Source of the DNA: JBCBKZ01 sp039026975
GTDB lineage: Bacteria > Bacteroidota > Bacteroidia > J057
Assembly (NCBI GenBank): GCA_039026975.1
Contig: JBCCLI010000412.1
Location: 1 to 5,788 of the forward strand
DNA: 5,788 nt
Direction: 5' to 3'
The notes under the pieces were generated by a model. The model searched no databases. It had not been told where the DNA came from and saw nothing but the letters and a program-made list of their open reading frames with translations. How positions within the stretch are numbered: the first letter of the stretch is position 1; every line of letters begins with the position of its first letter. The translations under genes were made by a program, and so were the position numbers. Below are positions 1-5,788 of the stretch, piece by piece.

Positions 1-97
1 TGCCTATCCAGCCAATCCTATATTCAAAGAAGATAGTGATTAGTACAAGCAATGCTCCTATTGCTAGTGTAAGCCCCCCAATTTTTGCTTCATTCAT
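1..97 (-). CDS. Small membrane protein, N-terminal part only (unrecognised)
   Basis: An open frame starts at an ATG at 97-95 and runs off the left edge, so only the first 32 codons are visible. The peptide begins MNEAKIGGLTLAIGALLVL and continues as ITIFFEYRIGWIG. After a short polar start it has one strongly hydrophobic stretch at about residues 7-24, which looks like a transmembrane segment, then a charged and aromatic junction (FEYR) before a second hydrophobic run begins. The start lies 14 bp after the acetyltransferase stop on the same strand, so the two genes are probably co-transcribed. I do not recognise the family. It may be one of the small multi-pass membrane proteins common in Bacteroidota, but that is inference. 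The reading frame, spacing and composition support a real gene; the short visible length limits confidence. Confidence 0.6.
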   Translation of the reverse strand, partial: MNEAKIGGLTLAIGALLVLITIFFEYRIGWIG

Positions 98-111
98 TTG
101 TTTGTAGATAT

Positions 112-726
112 CTATTTACTCTTTTCAACCTTTCCCCTCAATTCTTCCCTAACTCCCCCATCCCAATCCTCATATAGAATGCTTAGAAGAATCACATCTT
201 CTCTCCTCTTTCCATCTTTCGAAATTAAAAAACTCCTTAGGAAGCCTTCCTCTTTACAACCTACACTTTTCATGGCAGCTATGCTGGTAGCATTGTTCGC
301 GTTAGCGCCAAAACCTATACGCTTGATGTGCATCTGATCGAAGAGAAACTCAAAAAGAAGGTATTTATTCGCCTTATTAAGACCCGTACCCTGAAACTTT
401 TTCCCTATCCAGGTGTGCCCCACTTTAATATTCCCAAACAAAGAGGAATACTCATAAATACGAGTCATTCCAGCAATCTCATTTGTCCTTACATCCTTGA
501 TCACAAAAGGATATTCTCTTCCTTCCACTTTCATCCAGAGTGCCCGGTCAACATACTTCTCAAAATTCTCCTGCCCGTATCCCGCCTCAGAGAAGTAAGT
601 CCATATATCCTCATTATTACCAGCCATAAATAGGTCATCCTTATGGCTTTTCTCAAGCGGCCTTAGCTCGGCTATTTCATTGGTGAGAATATAGGTCCTG
701 TTAAAATCCAGCATATTTTTTCTCAT
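112..726 (-). CDS. GNAT-family N-acetyltransferase (RimJ/RimL-like)
   Basis: This 204-residue protein is a GCN5-related acetyltransferase that would transfer an acetyl group from acetyl-CoA to an amine; the acceptor cannot be read from sequence. It has the layout of the RimJ/RimL-type group: an early ELRPLEKSH strand and helix (about residues 20-28), the strand EIAGMTRIYEY (83-93), and the acetyl-CoA loop QGTGLNKANK (112-121), a form of the Q/RxxGxG/A motif. Then come IKRIGFGANANN (134-145) and SIAAMKSVGCKEEGFLR (148-164), matching the usual 'RVEF..D.rN..S..A..klGf..EG..R' ending. Length is slightly above the usual 170-200 because of a charged tail. The start at 726 is chosen over an internal Met at residue 5 because its ATG overlaps the TAA of the upstream VOC gene (TAATG), a typical coupled junction. 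The upstream gene is now broken, which could reduce translation here. Relatives modify small molecules, antibiotics or protein N-termini. Confidence 0.9.
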   Translation of the reverse strand: MRKNMLDFNRTYILTNEIAELRPLEKSHKDDLFMAGNNEDIWTYFSEAGYGQENFEKYVDRALWMKVEGREYPFVIKDVRTNEIAGMTRIYEYSSLFGNIKVGHTWIGKKFQGTGLNKANKYLLFEFLFDQMHIKRIGFGANANNATSIAAMKSVGCKEEGFLRSFLISKDGKRREDVILLSILYEDWDGGVREELRGKVEKSK

Positions 727-1117
727 TAAATATCTTCCTGATCCTCCTTAGCAGATCTGAACCCAACCAAGTTCGCATCCGGATCACGAAATTTGGCTAC
801 TTGTCCCCCAATCACGTTCCGTGTAGATATAAGAGATTCCCTTTTGATCGAGAGCGTTACGAGCCTCCTTTACATTTGACACATTCATTCTAAGGCAGGT
901 TCTGTCTCTTTCCAGCACTCCACTTTTTATATAGTCCCTTTTTTATATAGTCCCTTTCATCGTCTATTTCTACCATGAGGTAGCTCCCATGGAAATCAAA
1001 GCAGGTTAGCGTTTCTTTTTTGTAAAGAATGGGAAGGCCTAATATTTCTCCATAGAAGTGCAGACAAGCCTCGTAGTTGATGGTATATAGAATGAATCCT
1101 GTTTTGTCTATTTGCAT
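726..1117 (-). pseudogene. Glyoxalase/VOC-fold protein, broken by two frameshifts
   Basis: From the ATG at 1117 the frame encodes a vicinal-oxygen-chelate start (FILYTINYEACLHFYGEILG, then a YLMVEID strand) but stops at 890 after 75 residues, the last 16 or so out of frame. Removing one copy of a 16-bp tandem duplication (924-957) puts the frame back through VLERDRTCLRMNVSNVKEAR and on to TERDWG. There, dropping one G from the five-G run (C run at 805-809 on the + strand) gives DWGQVAKFRDPDANLVGF, a textbook VOC C-terminus, and a TAA at 728-726. The repaired protein has 124 residues, normal for the family, and its stop overlaps the next gene's ATG. VOC proteins act as metal-dependent lyases, isomerases, dioxygenases or drug-binding proteins; this one's substrate is unknown. 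The 75-residue product lacks the second beta-alpha-beta-beta-beta module and is unlikely to fold. A sequencing error could explain the G, but is a poor explanation for the 16-bp repeat. Confidence 0.88.
924..957. repeat. 16-bp tandem duplication inside the VOC gene
   Basis: Bases 924-939 are repeated at 940-955, and the match at period 16 extends two more bases to 957. The unit reads tttttatatagtccct on the + strand. Sixteen is not a multiple of three, so the second copy shifts the frame of the VOC gene and leads to the TAG at 892-890. Deleting exactly one copy restores the expected VOC reading, which identifies this as the first lesion. It looks like a slipped-strand or short template-switch event. 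Confidence 0.95.
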
Positions 1118-1222
1118 CTACTCGGGTTAATCCTGAGAATAAGTAATAGAATATTCCTGGAGCAGTCAAAAAGTCTACATCATCACTCATATTACTTTCC
1201 AAAGGGAATTATTTTTTGAATT

Positions 1223-2374
1223 CTATTCTTGTGAGGATGGCTTGATAAACCTCCCAACCAGTGCCAGCATCACCACAAACAGAATTAAGGTATACAGGAA
1301 GGCCCATCTTAAACCAATGGTATCCCCTAAAAACCCTATCAAGGGAGGCCCAACAAAGAAGCCTGAATATCCTACGGTAGTAGCCATAGCTATTCCCACA
1401 CCTGGGGGAACACCAGGCGCATTTCCTGCTGCTGAGTACACAATAGGGACTACCGTGGCTAGTCCCAGGCCTACTAAAAATATACCTATCAAAGAAGAAT
1501 AAGGCTCTGCAAGTAAAATGAGCATGCATAATCCTACCAGTGATAGAATACAGTCAACTATTAGTACCTGTCTCCGTCCGAACCTGTCCGTAATGGGATC
1601 TCCTAAAAACCTACCTGCTGTCATAGCTACCCCAAAAGAAGTAGCAGCTAAGGTACTGAAGGCTTCATCTACCTTAGCGACGGTATTCATAAAGATAGCC
1701 GACCAGTCAGTCATAGAACTTTCACCGCTCATCCCACAGAAGGCAATGATGCCCAAAGGTAAAATAGCCTTGGTTGGGAGGCGGAAATGGGACTCCTCTT
1801 CCTCCCCAGATACTGGCTCATCTTTTATGAGGTTAAATCCCGCCCATATTAAGAACAGAAATCCTGCTCCAGAAACAATGAGTAAATGTACCCATAAAGA
1901 GGTCTGAGCTTCCACAAATAAATAGGCCGCTCCCCCTGCTGCTGCCATGCCTACACTAAAAATAGCATGAAAAGAAGACATAATAGATTTTCCCCATTCT
2001 CTTTCCACGAGTATAGCCTGTGCATTCATAGCTACGTCCAAAGCACCACTACAAAGCCCTATCAGAAAAAACATGATGGAAGCCAATCTGGCATCTGGAA
2101 ATAGTAGCATCTGACTGACAAATACACAGAAAGCCAAGCCCGTTCCCCAGCTTATATTTCTGGTTCCTAATCGTAATGTCAGCCAGCCTGAAAAAGGCAT
2201 AGCTACCAAAGCCCCTGCAGCCATTACCAGCAGAAGAAACCCCAGGCTGGTTTTACTGATATCAAAATAGGTCAGTAAGGCAGGTACCCTTGCCGCCCAG
2301 CTTCCATACAAAAACCCATTCACAAAAAAGAAGGCTGAAACAGCTATACGGTGTATCCAGAGCTTAGTATTCAT
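1223..2374 (-). CDS. MFS transporter, YbjJ-like
   Basis: This 383-residue integral inner-membrane protein has the twelve-helix layout of the major facilitator superfamily: a hydrophobic N-terminal half (about 10-185), a short acidic cytoplasmic loop with GEEEESH (190-196), and a second half (about 200-375). Degenerate motif A signatures follow helix 2 (GWLTLRLGTRN, 63-73) and helix 8 (GDPITDRFGRRQV, 258-270). ALDVAMNAQAILVEREWGKS (111-130) with SSFHAIFSVG just after it, GESSMTDWSA (217-226), and AGNAPGVPPGVGIAMATTVG (316-335) with GPPLIGFLGD after it resemble the E. coli YbjJ group. The transported substrate of that group is not established, so I leave the symbol blank. It is transcribed away from the caspase gene across a 168-bp gap. 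The VOC start lies 105 bp beyond its stop, so read-through into that cluster is possible. The ATG at 2374 gives the expected short N-terminus before helix 1. The gene is intact. Confidence 0.92.
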   Translation of the reverse strand: MNTKLWIHRIAVSAFFFVNGFLYGSWAARVPALLTYFDISKTSLGFLLLVMAAGALVAMPFSGWLTLRLGTRNISWGTGLAFCVFVSQMLLFPDARLASIMFFLIGLCSGALDVAMNAQAILVEREWGKSIMSSFHAIFSVGMAAAGGAAYLFVEAQTSLWVHLLIVSGAGFLFLIWAGFNLIKDEPVSGEEEESHFRLPTKAILPLGIIAFCGMSGESSMTDWSAIFMNTVAKVDEAFSTLAATSFGVAMTAGRFLGDPITDRFGRRQVLIVDCILSLVGLCMLILLAEPYSSLIGIFLVGLGLATVVPIVYSAAGNAPGVPPGVGIAMATTVGYSGFFVGPPLIGFLGDTIGLRWAFLYTLILFVVMLALVGRFIKPSSQE

Positions 2375-2462
2375 AAGCCGCCAAATAAAAGAAAAACTTA
2401 ACAGTCATTGGCTAGGAGACCAATATTTTTTCCAGTTACCAGAAAATGCTCCCCCACTAACA

Positions 2463-2475
2463 GCTAACAGTTAGC
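2463..2475. promoter_or_regulatory. Perfect 13-bp palindrome in the divergent intergenic region
   Basis: The sequence GCTAACAGTTAGC has two perfect 6-bp arms around one central base. It overlaps a 7-bp direct repeat, CTAACAG at 2457-2463 and 2464-2470. It lies 67 bp before the caspase start and 88 bp before the transporter start, a sensible position for an operator serving one or both genes. No regulator gene is visible nearby, and an arm of this length can occur by chance, so the role is inferred from position and symmetry only. Confidence 0.35.
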
Positions 2476-2508
2476 ATAAGTAGAATTATTTCATAAATTA
2501 AAAATCAT

Positions 2509-2539
2509 CCTAATTCAGCATACAAAACCTAATTCAGCA
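2509..2539. repeat. 12-bp direct repeat just before the caspase gene start
   Basis: CCTAATTCAGCA occurs at 2509-2520 and again at 2528-2539, a period of 19 bp. The second copy ends three bases before the ATG at 2543, so it covers the place where ribosomes would load. It could be a binding site affecting initiation, or simply a local duplication. No obvious TAnnTTTG promoter element was found between the palindrome and the start. Confidence 0.6.
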
Positions 2540-2542
2540 ACC

Positions 2543-4699
2543 ATGGCTAACCCTACGCTATATGCCCTCCTTATAGGGATCAATGAATATACCTTAGTAA
2601 GTGGGCTCAAAGGCCCCAAAAATGATGTAAATACCATCAAGAAGTTTCTGGCTAAATCAGGGGTAAAAAACTCTTTCTCAGATATCCATGTGCAAGAGCT
2701 ACTAGATGCTAAGGCTACCAAACAAAACATAATAGACGGCTTCGAGCAGTTCCTTTCCCAAGGCAAAGAAGGGGATGTCTGTCTGTTCTTCTTTGGAGGC
2801 CATGGCATCAGAGAGCTTACCTCTATCAAATCCTTTAAGGATTCGGAGACGGATGGAAAGATAGGCTCACTAGTGTGTGTGGATAGTAATCCACTAGGTA
2901 GACCAAACGGCTATGAAACCCAGACCTGCCTGGCAGATAAAGAACTTAGGTATCTGATAGCCAATCTCGCCAAGAGGAAGGTGCACATTCTGACCCTATT
3001 TGATTGCTGCCACTCAGGAGATAATACCAGAGCCATAGGAAATCCTTCTGCTCAAAAAAGGGCCGTCAGACAAATCCTAGATACCTCTGCTTTCACAGCA
3101 AGGGGGTGGAAAGGGTTTTTCTTCCATGATAAAATGAATGAAAATGATTTTCAGACCAGGCCTTTAACACAGCTTTTACCACAGGGAGAACACATTCAGA
3201 TGGCGGCTTGTAGAGAAGCGGAGAAAGCAGAAGAGATTCCATGGGATGGCGAATCCAGGGATGGCCTTTTTACCAAGCATCTTTTTGAAGCATTGGAGAA
3301 TAAATTAGATGATGCTACAGGTATAGGTATCAATTTTCATGATTTACAAGGATACCTGAGAAATAGTATGAGAAATAAAAAGGCTGCTGAGAGACAAAAC
3401 CCACAGATGTATTTCTGTACCACTGATCCCAGCCTTAGGTTCAAAACCTTCCTCACCTTTCAGGAACAAACCAAGCCCATAGAAGTCCCTCTGGTCTACA
3501 ATTCTCATAGCCAGGAATGGAGTGTAGGATTAGGGGTTCTGAATGCAGTAAATGAACAGGTAACTGTTACCATTTCTCCAGATAAAGAACCTAATATCCA
3601 AATCCCTGCCACCCTGGGAGCAATAAATCTCAGTGATTCTACTGTGATTCCTTCCACCAAGCTAGATGGCAGAAAGAATTATAGCGCCGTAGTAACAGGG
3701 CTCGCTATTAAGCCGCTTAAGGTATATGTAAAAGGTAAAAGCAGAAAAGCTATCTCTGCCCTAGGGAAGGGCTTGAGTAAAATAGCCGCAGGGAAACAGA
3801 AAACGGCATCAGGAATTAAAGACGGTACCGCTTACTATAAGTTAGTAGCTACAGAGGAAGATGCAGATTACTGCCTGGTAGTCTCCGCGGAGAAAATCAA
3901 TATTACTACGCCTTATTCTCCACACCCTTTAGTAGAAAGTACCTCATATAGCATGGAGGGAAATAACATTTCAGAGAGAGCCCTCGAAGAAGTATATCAG
4001 GATCTTGTACATATGGCTAGATGGACCTTCCTGAAGGACTTAGAAAATAATGGTGGTTCTTCCTTTCCCTTGTCATGTAAGGTCTACCAGGAAGTGCCTG
4101 AGCCAGAAGATCTGAATTTACCAGAAGAACAGAGAAGGTATAAGGAGGTTCCTCTACAGTTAGAAGGAGGAGAAGCTGAGCTAGAGGTAACAGACTTTTT
4201 GGATACAGATAATCCTCTGACCCGCTTCAGGGTAGAGTTGACCAATCCATCAGGGAAAAGGTTATTTACCAATGTCCTCTTTATGTCTTCAGACTACAGC
4301 GTAGGGACTAATATCATGGAGCAAGGCCCTAGCTGGCTTGAACCTAATAGTGCTGATAGTTCGCGCTTAACCAGCATGCCTTTCGCCTCCAAGTTTGACG
4401 CACGTAATAATCCCATCGCGTTTGAGCCTTTTATTAGAATGGGTATGTCAGCGCACTTTTATGACTTTAAGCAAGCGGGGGATACTACTATTCTGAAAAT
4501 AATTGCCAGTAATACGCAGTTTAGTTCTCAGGAACTAGAAATGGAAGGCTTACCTAAGCCCACTAGTGCTATCCCTACGAGGGGAAACATCCACTTCAGA
4601 TTGCCTGCTCCTAAAGTGAAACCACAGAAGGGATGGTATATACAGACCATAAAGCTCTATATGCCTAATCATAAACTAACTCCTTCCAGGTTTTCTTAG
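2543..4699 (+). CDS. Caspase-family (C14) protease with long C-terminal beta-rich region
   Basis: This 718-residue protein starts with a metacaspase-like peptidase domain (about residues 5-310). Visible landmarks are YALLIGINEY (7-16), the catalytic His in FFFGGHG (His87), the catalytic Cys in FDCCHSG (Cys156), HIQMAACREAEKAEE (217-231) and the small-subunit segment DGLFTKHLFEAL (240-251). The Asp just before the Cys pair, as in metacaspases, fits basic-residue (Arg/Lys) rather than Asp specificity, but that is family inference. The remainder has no second enzyme signature. WSVGLGVLNAV (about 326-336), an ARWTFLKDLEN helix (about 492-502), a TNPSGKRLFTNVLFMSSDYS strand pair (about 565-585) and TTILKIIASNTQF near 652 resemble the accessory region I recall from other bacterial caspase proteins. 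No signal peptide or membrane segment is seen, so it is probably cytoplasmic. It is not obviously in an operon. Bacterial relatives act in regulated cell death, stress or phage defence; no partner gene here points to one role. Confidence 0.92.
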   Translation: MANPTLYALLIGINEYTLVSGLKGPKNDVNTIKKFLAKSGVKNSFSDIHVQELLDAKATKQNIIDGFEQFLSQGKEGDVCLFFFGGHGIRELTSIKSFKDSETDGKIGSLVCVDSNPLGRPNGYETQTCLADKELRYLIANLAKRKVHILTLFDCCHSGDNTRAIGNPSAQKRAVRQILDTSAFTARGWKGFFFHDKMNENDFQTRPLTQLLPQGEHIQMAACREAEKAEEIPWDGESRDGLFTKHLFEALENKLDDATGIGINFHDLQGYLRNSMRNKKAAERQNPQMYFCTTDPSLRFKTFLTFQEQTKPIEVPLVYNSHSQEWSVGLGVLNAVNEQVTVTISPDKEPNIQIPATLGAINLSDSTVIPSTKLDGRKNYSAVVTGLAIKPLKVYVKGKSRKAISALGKGLSKIAAGKQKTASGIKDGTAYYKLVATEEDADYCLVVSAEKINITTPYSPHPLVESTSYSMEGNNISERALEEVYQDLVHMARWTFLKDLENNGGSSFPLSCKVYQEVPEPEDLNLPEEQRRYKEVPLQLEGGEAELEVTDFLDTDNPLTRFRVELTNPSGKRLFTNVLFMSSDYSVGTNIMEQGPSWLEPNSADSSRLTSMPFASKFDARNNPIAFEPFIRMGMSAHFYDFKQAGDTTILKIIASNTQFSSQELEMEGLPKPTSAIPTRGNIHFRLPAPKVKPQKGWYIQTIKLYMPNHKLTPSRFS

Positions 4700-4717
4700 A
4701 AAAATTACGGCATAAAG

Positions 4718-4750
4718 AAGCCCTCATACTGTTGGATGGTATGAGGGCTT
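4718..4750. terminator. Hairpin terminator, probably bidirectional
   Basis: Arms AAGCCCTCATAC (4718-4729) and GTATGAGGGCTT (4739-4750) pair perfectly over 12 bp with a 9-base loop. On the + strand the stem is followed by TATCTTTT, giving a Rho-independent terminator for the caspase gene, which stops at 4699. On the - strand the stem is followed by a weaker CTTTA run, and the desaturase gene ends at 4769, so the same hairpin may stop both convergent transcripts. Confidence 0.88.
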
Positions 4751-4768
4751 TATCTTTTAATTACTTCC

Positions 4769-5647
4769 CTAAGCTTGCACTGCCTTCTCTTCTATGGTAG
4801 TACTCTCCAGGTTCTCTTCTCTTTCATACTCGATATGGGGACGATACTTCTGAAAAGGAATTTTTAGGAGGGCGACAATATCATTTGTCTCTTTGTAGTC
4901 CATGTGAGTATCTACACCGTAGATGAGCTGGCTGTTATCTACCTGTTTATACGTCCCAAATATTCTATCCCAGAAAGAGAATATATTTCCGTAGTTAGAG
5001 TCGCTGTAGGGCATGCGGTAATGGTGATGGACCCTGTGCATATTAGGCGTACAGATCACCCAAACTAAGGCATTATCCAGCCAATCCGGCATTCTTACAT
5101 TAGAATGATTAAACTGGGTAAGCACTACGGATAAGGTTTGGTATAGGAAAACTATCCACATGGGAGCCCCTACAATGATCACAGCTGCTGTAGTAAAGAC
5201 GAATCTAAACACACTTTCTCCTGGATGGTGTCTATTGGCAGTGGTGGTGTCTACATTTTGGTCTGTGTGATGAATCAGATGAAACACCCACATCCACCTG
5301 ACTTTGTGCTCTACAAAGTGAACCAGCCAGGCAGCAATCAAATCCATCAGTAAGAGGCCAACTATAGCAAACATCCAAACAGGCATCTCTACCATGTGTA
5401 GTAAGCCTATCCCACTAGCCGCTACCCAATCACTGGTAGTAACCAGAATAAATGCCATGGACAGGTTTATTACTGCGGTGGTCCCTGTAAAGAAGATATT
5501 AATGAGGGCATGCTTCCACTTCTTGTACTTAAAGGTAAAAAGAGGGACTGAGCTCTCTATCATCCAGAAAATGGTCAGACCTCCCACCAGAAATACTGTC
5601 CTGTGAGAGGACGGCATGTTAGTAAAGTATTCTCTAAGAAATTCCAT
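4769..5647 (-). CDS. Sterol desaturase / fatty acid hydroxylase family di-iron membrane protein
   Basis: This 292-residue integral membrane protein belongs to the family of non-haem di-iron oxygenases that use O2 to hydroxylate or desaturate lipids. The ordered histidine clusters are complete: HFVEH (110-114), HLIHH (123-127), NRHHPGE (138-144), FNHSN (179-183) and HRVHHH (204-209). They are followed by the family ending DSNYGNIFSFWDRIFGTY (216-233). Hydrophobic segments at about 17-35, 48-70, 88-108 and 150-178 place the histidines on the cytoplasmic face. The last 40 or so residues are charged and variable. Length fits the bacterial family (about 250-330). The substrate cannot be told from sequence; relatives act on sterols, carotenoids, sphingolipids or fatty acids. 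The gene is convergent with the caspase gene and has its own promoter, so it is probably a single-gene unit here. The ATG at 5647 is the first in frame after that promoter. Confidence 0.93.
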   Translation of the reverse strand: MEFLREYFTNMPSSHRTVFLVGGLTIFWMIESSVPLFTFKYKKWKHALINIFFTGTTAVINLSMAFILVTTSDWVAASGIGLLHMVEMPVWMFAIVGLLLMDLIAAWLVHFVEHKVRWMWVFHLIHHTDQNVDTTTANRHHPGESVFRFVFTTAAVIIVGAPMWIVFLYQTLSVVLTQFNHSNVRMPDWLDNALVWVICTPNMHRVHHHYRMPYSDSNYGNIFSFWDRIFGTYKQVDNSQLIYGVDTHMDYKETNDIVALLKIPFQKYRPHIEYEREENLESTTIEEKAVQA

Positions 5648-5678
5648 AGCAGCGTTAAAAATGAAGAGTCCTTATATA

Positions 5679-5705
5679 CAAATATAATAATATGACTCTA
5701 TCAAA
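5679..5705 (-). promoter_or_regulatory. Bacteroidota-type promoter for the desaturase gene
   Basis: Read on the minus strand, TTTG at 5705-5702 is followed after 15 bp by TATATTTG at 5686-5679. The latter matches the Bacteroidota -7 consensus TAnnTTTG exactly. The spacer is a little shorter than the 17-23 bp usually described for that group. Transcription would begin around 5672, leaving a leader of about 25 bases before the ATG at 5647. The surrounding DNA is AT-rich, which helps but also raises the chance-match rate. Confidence 0.55.
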
Positions 5706-5719
5706 GGCATCTTGTTTGA

Positions 5720-5734
5720 AATTCTTTGAGAATT
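5720..5734. promoter_or_regulatory. Short inverted repeat upstream of the desaturase promoter
   Basis: AATTCT and AGAATT form a perfect 6-bp inverted repeat around TTG. It lies 15 bp upstream of the TTTG element of the desaturase promoter, so it could be an operator. The arms are AT-rich and short, and the region is a 141-bp stretch with no gene that I can support, so this may be chance. Confidence 0.25.
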
Positions 5735-5788
5735 AGCCTGAGAAATACAGAAATCGTATCTTCTTGTTTATGAAACTATCACATTTAA

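Noticed and set aside
328..633. Open frame on the + strand, about 100 codons
   Set aside because: It lies wholly antisense to the acetyltransferase, whose motifs are clear, and its peptide has no recognisable pattern.
726..1117. Idea that the two VOC lesions compensate each other or represent programmed frameshifting
   Set aside because: Both are insertions that shift the phase by one in the same direction (+16 and +1), so they add to +2 rather than cancel. An in-frame stop at 892-890 lies between them.
996..1202. Leftward 68-codon open frame starting upstream of the VOC gene
   Set aside because: It overlaps the VOC start in another frame. Its second half is just the VOC sequence read out of frame, and the first half has no recognisable features.
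1209..1907. Open frames in other phases over the MFS transporter (1209-1529 minus, 1242-1502 and 1518-1907 plus)
   Set aside because: The MFS frame carries continuous membrane helices and family motifs; these are shadows of it.
2382..2389. TTTATTTG on the minus strand as a -7 element for the transporter
   Set aside because: It mismatches TAnnTTTG, lies only seven bases before the ATG, and has no TTG at suitable spacing upstream.
5770..5788. ATG followed by six codons (MKLSHL) on the + strand at the right edge
   Set aside because: It could be the start of a divergent gene with a signal peptide, but 19 bases are too few to support a call and no clear promoter precedes it.

Overview
The window looks like ordinary chromosome from a member of the Bacteroidota, probably an environmental Cytophagales- or Saprospirales-like bacterium. 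The support is indirect: moderate-to-low GC, no Shine-Dalgarno-like purine runs before the starts I could check, one convincing TAnnTTTG-type promoter, and the protein families present. No rRNA, tRNA, insertion sequence, CRISPR array or phage gene is visible.

Layout, left to right. Bases 1-1117 hold a compact leftward cluster: a glyoxalase/VOC-fold gene (1117-726), a GNAT acetyltransferase (726-112) and the first 32 codons of a small membrane protein (97-1, running off the edge). The VOC gene is broken by two lesions, a 16-bp tandem duplication and one extra G in a G run. Undoing both restores a 124-residue protein whose stop overlaps the acetyltransferase start as TAATG. Next comes a leftward YbjJ-like MFS transporter (2374-1223). 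A 168-bp divergent intergenic region separates it from a rightward 718-residue caspase-family (C14, metacaspase-like) protein (2543-4699). That protein has an intact His/Cys dyad and a long beta-rich C-terminal region. A strong hairpin in the 69-bp convergent gap probably terminates it and also the leftward sterol-desaturase/fatty-acid-hydroxylase gene (5647-4769), which keeps all its histidine clusters and has a recognisable promoter.

The genes do not form one evident pathway. The VOC-GNAT-membrane cluster is one probable transcription unit; the transporter, caspase protein and desaturase look like separate units. The two items most worth a second look are the freshly decayed, formerly translationally coupled VOC gene, and the solitary caspase-like protein with repeat and palindrome structure in its upstream region. 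I see no clear evidence of a new multi-gene system here.
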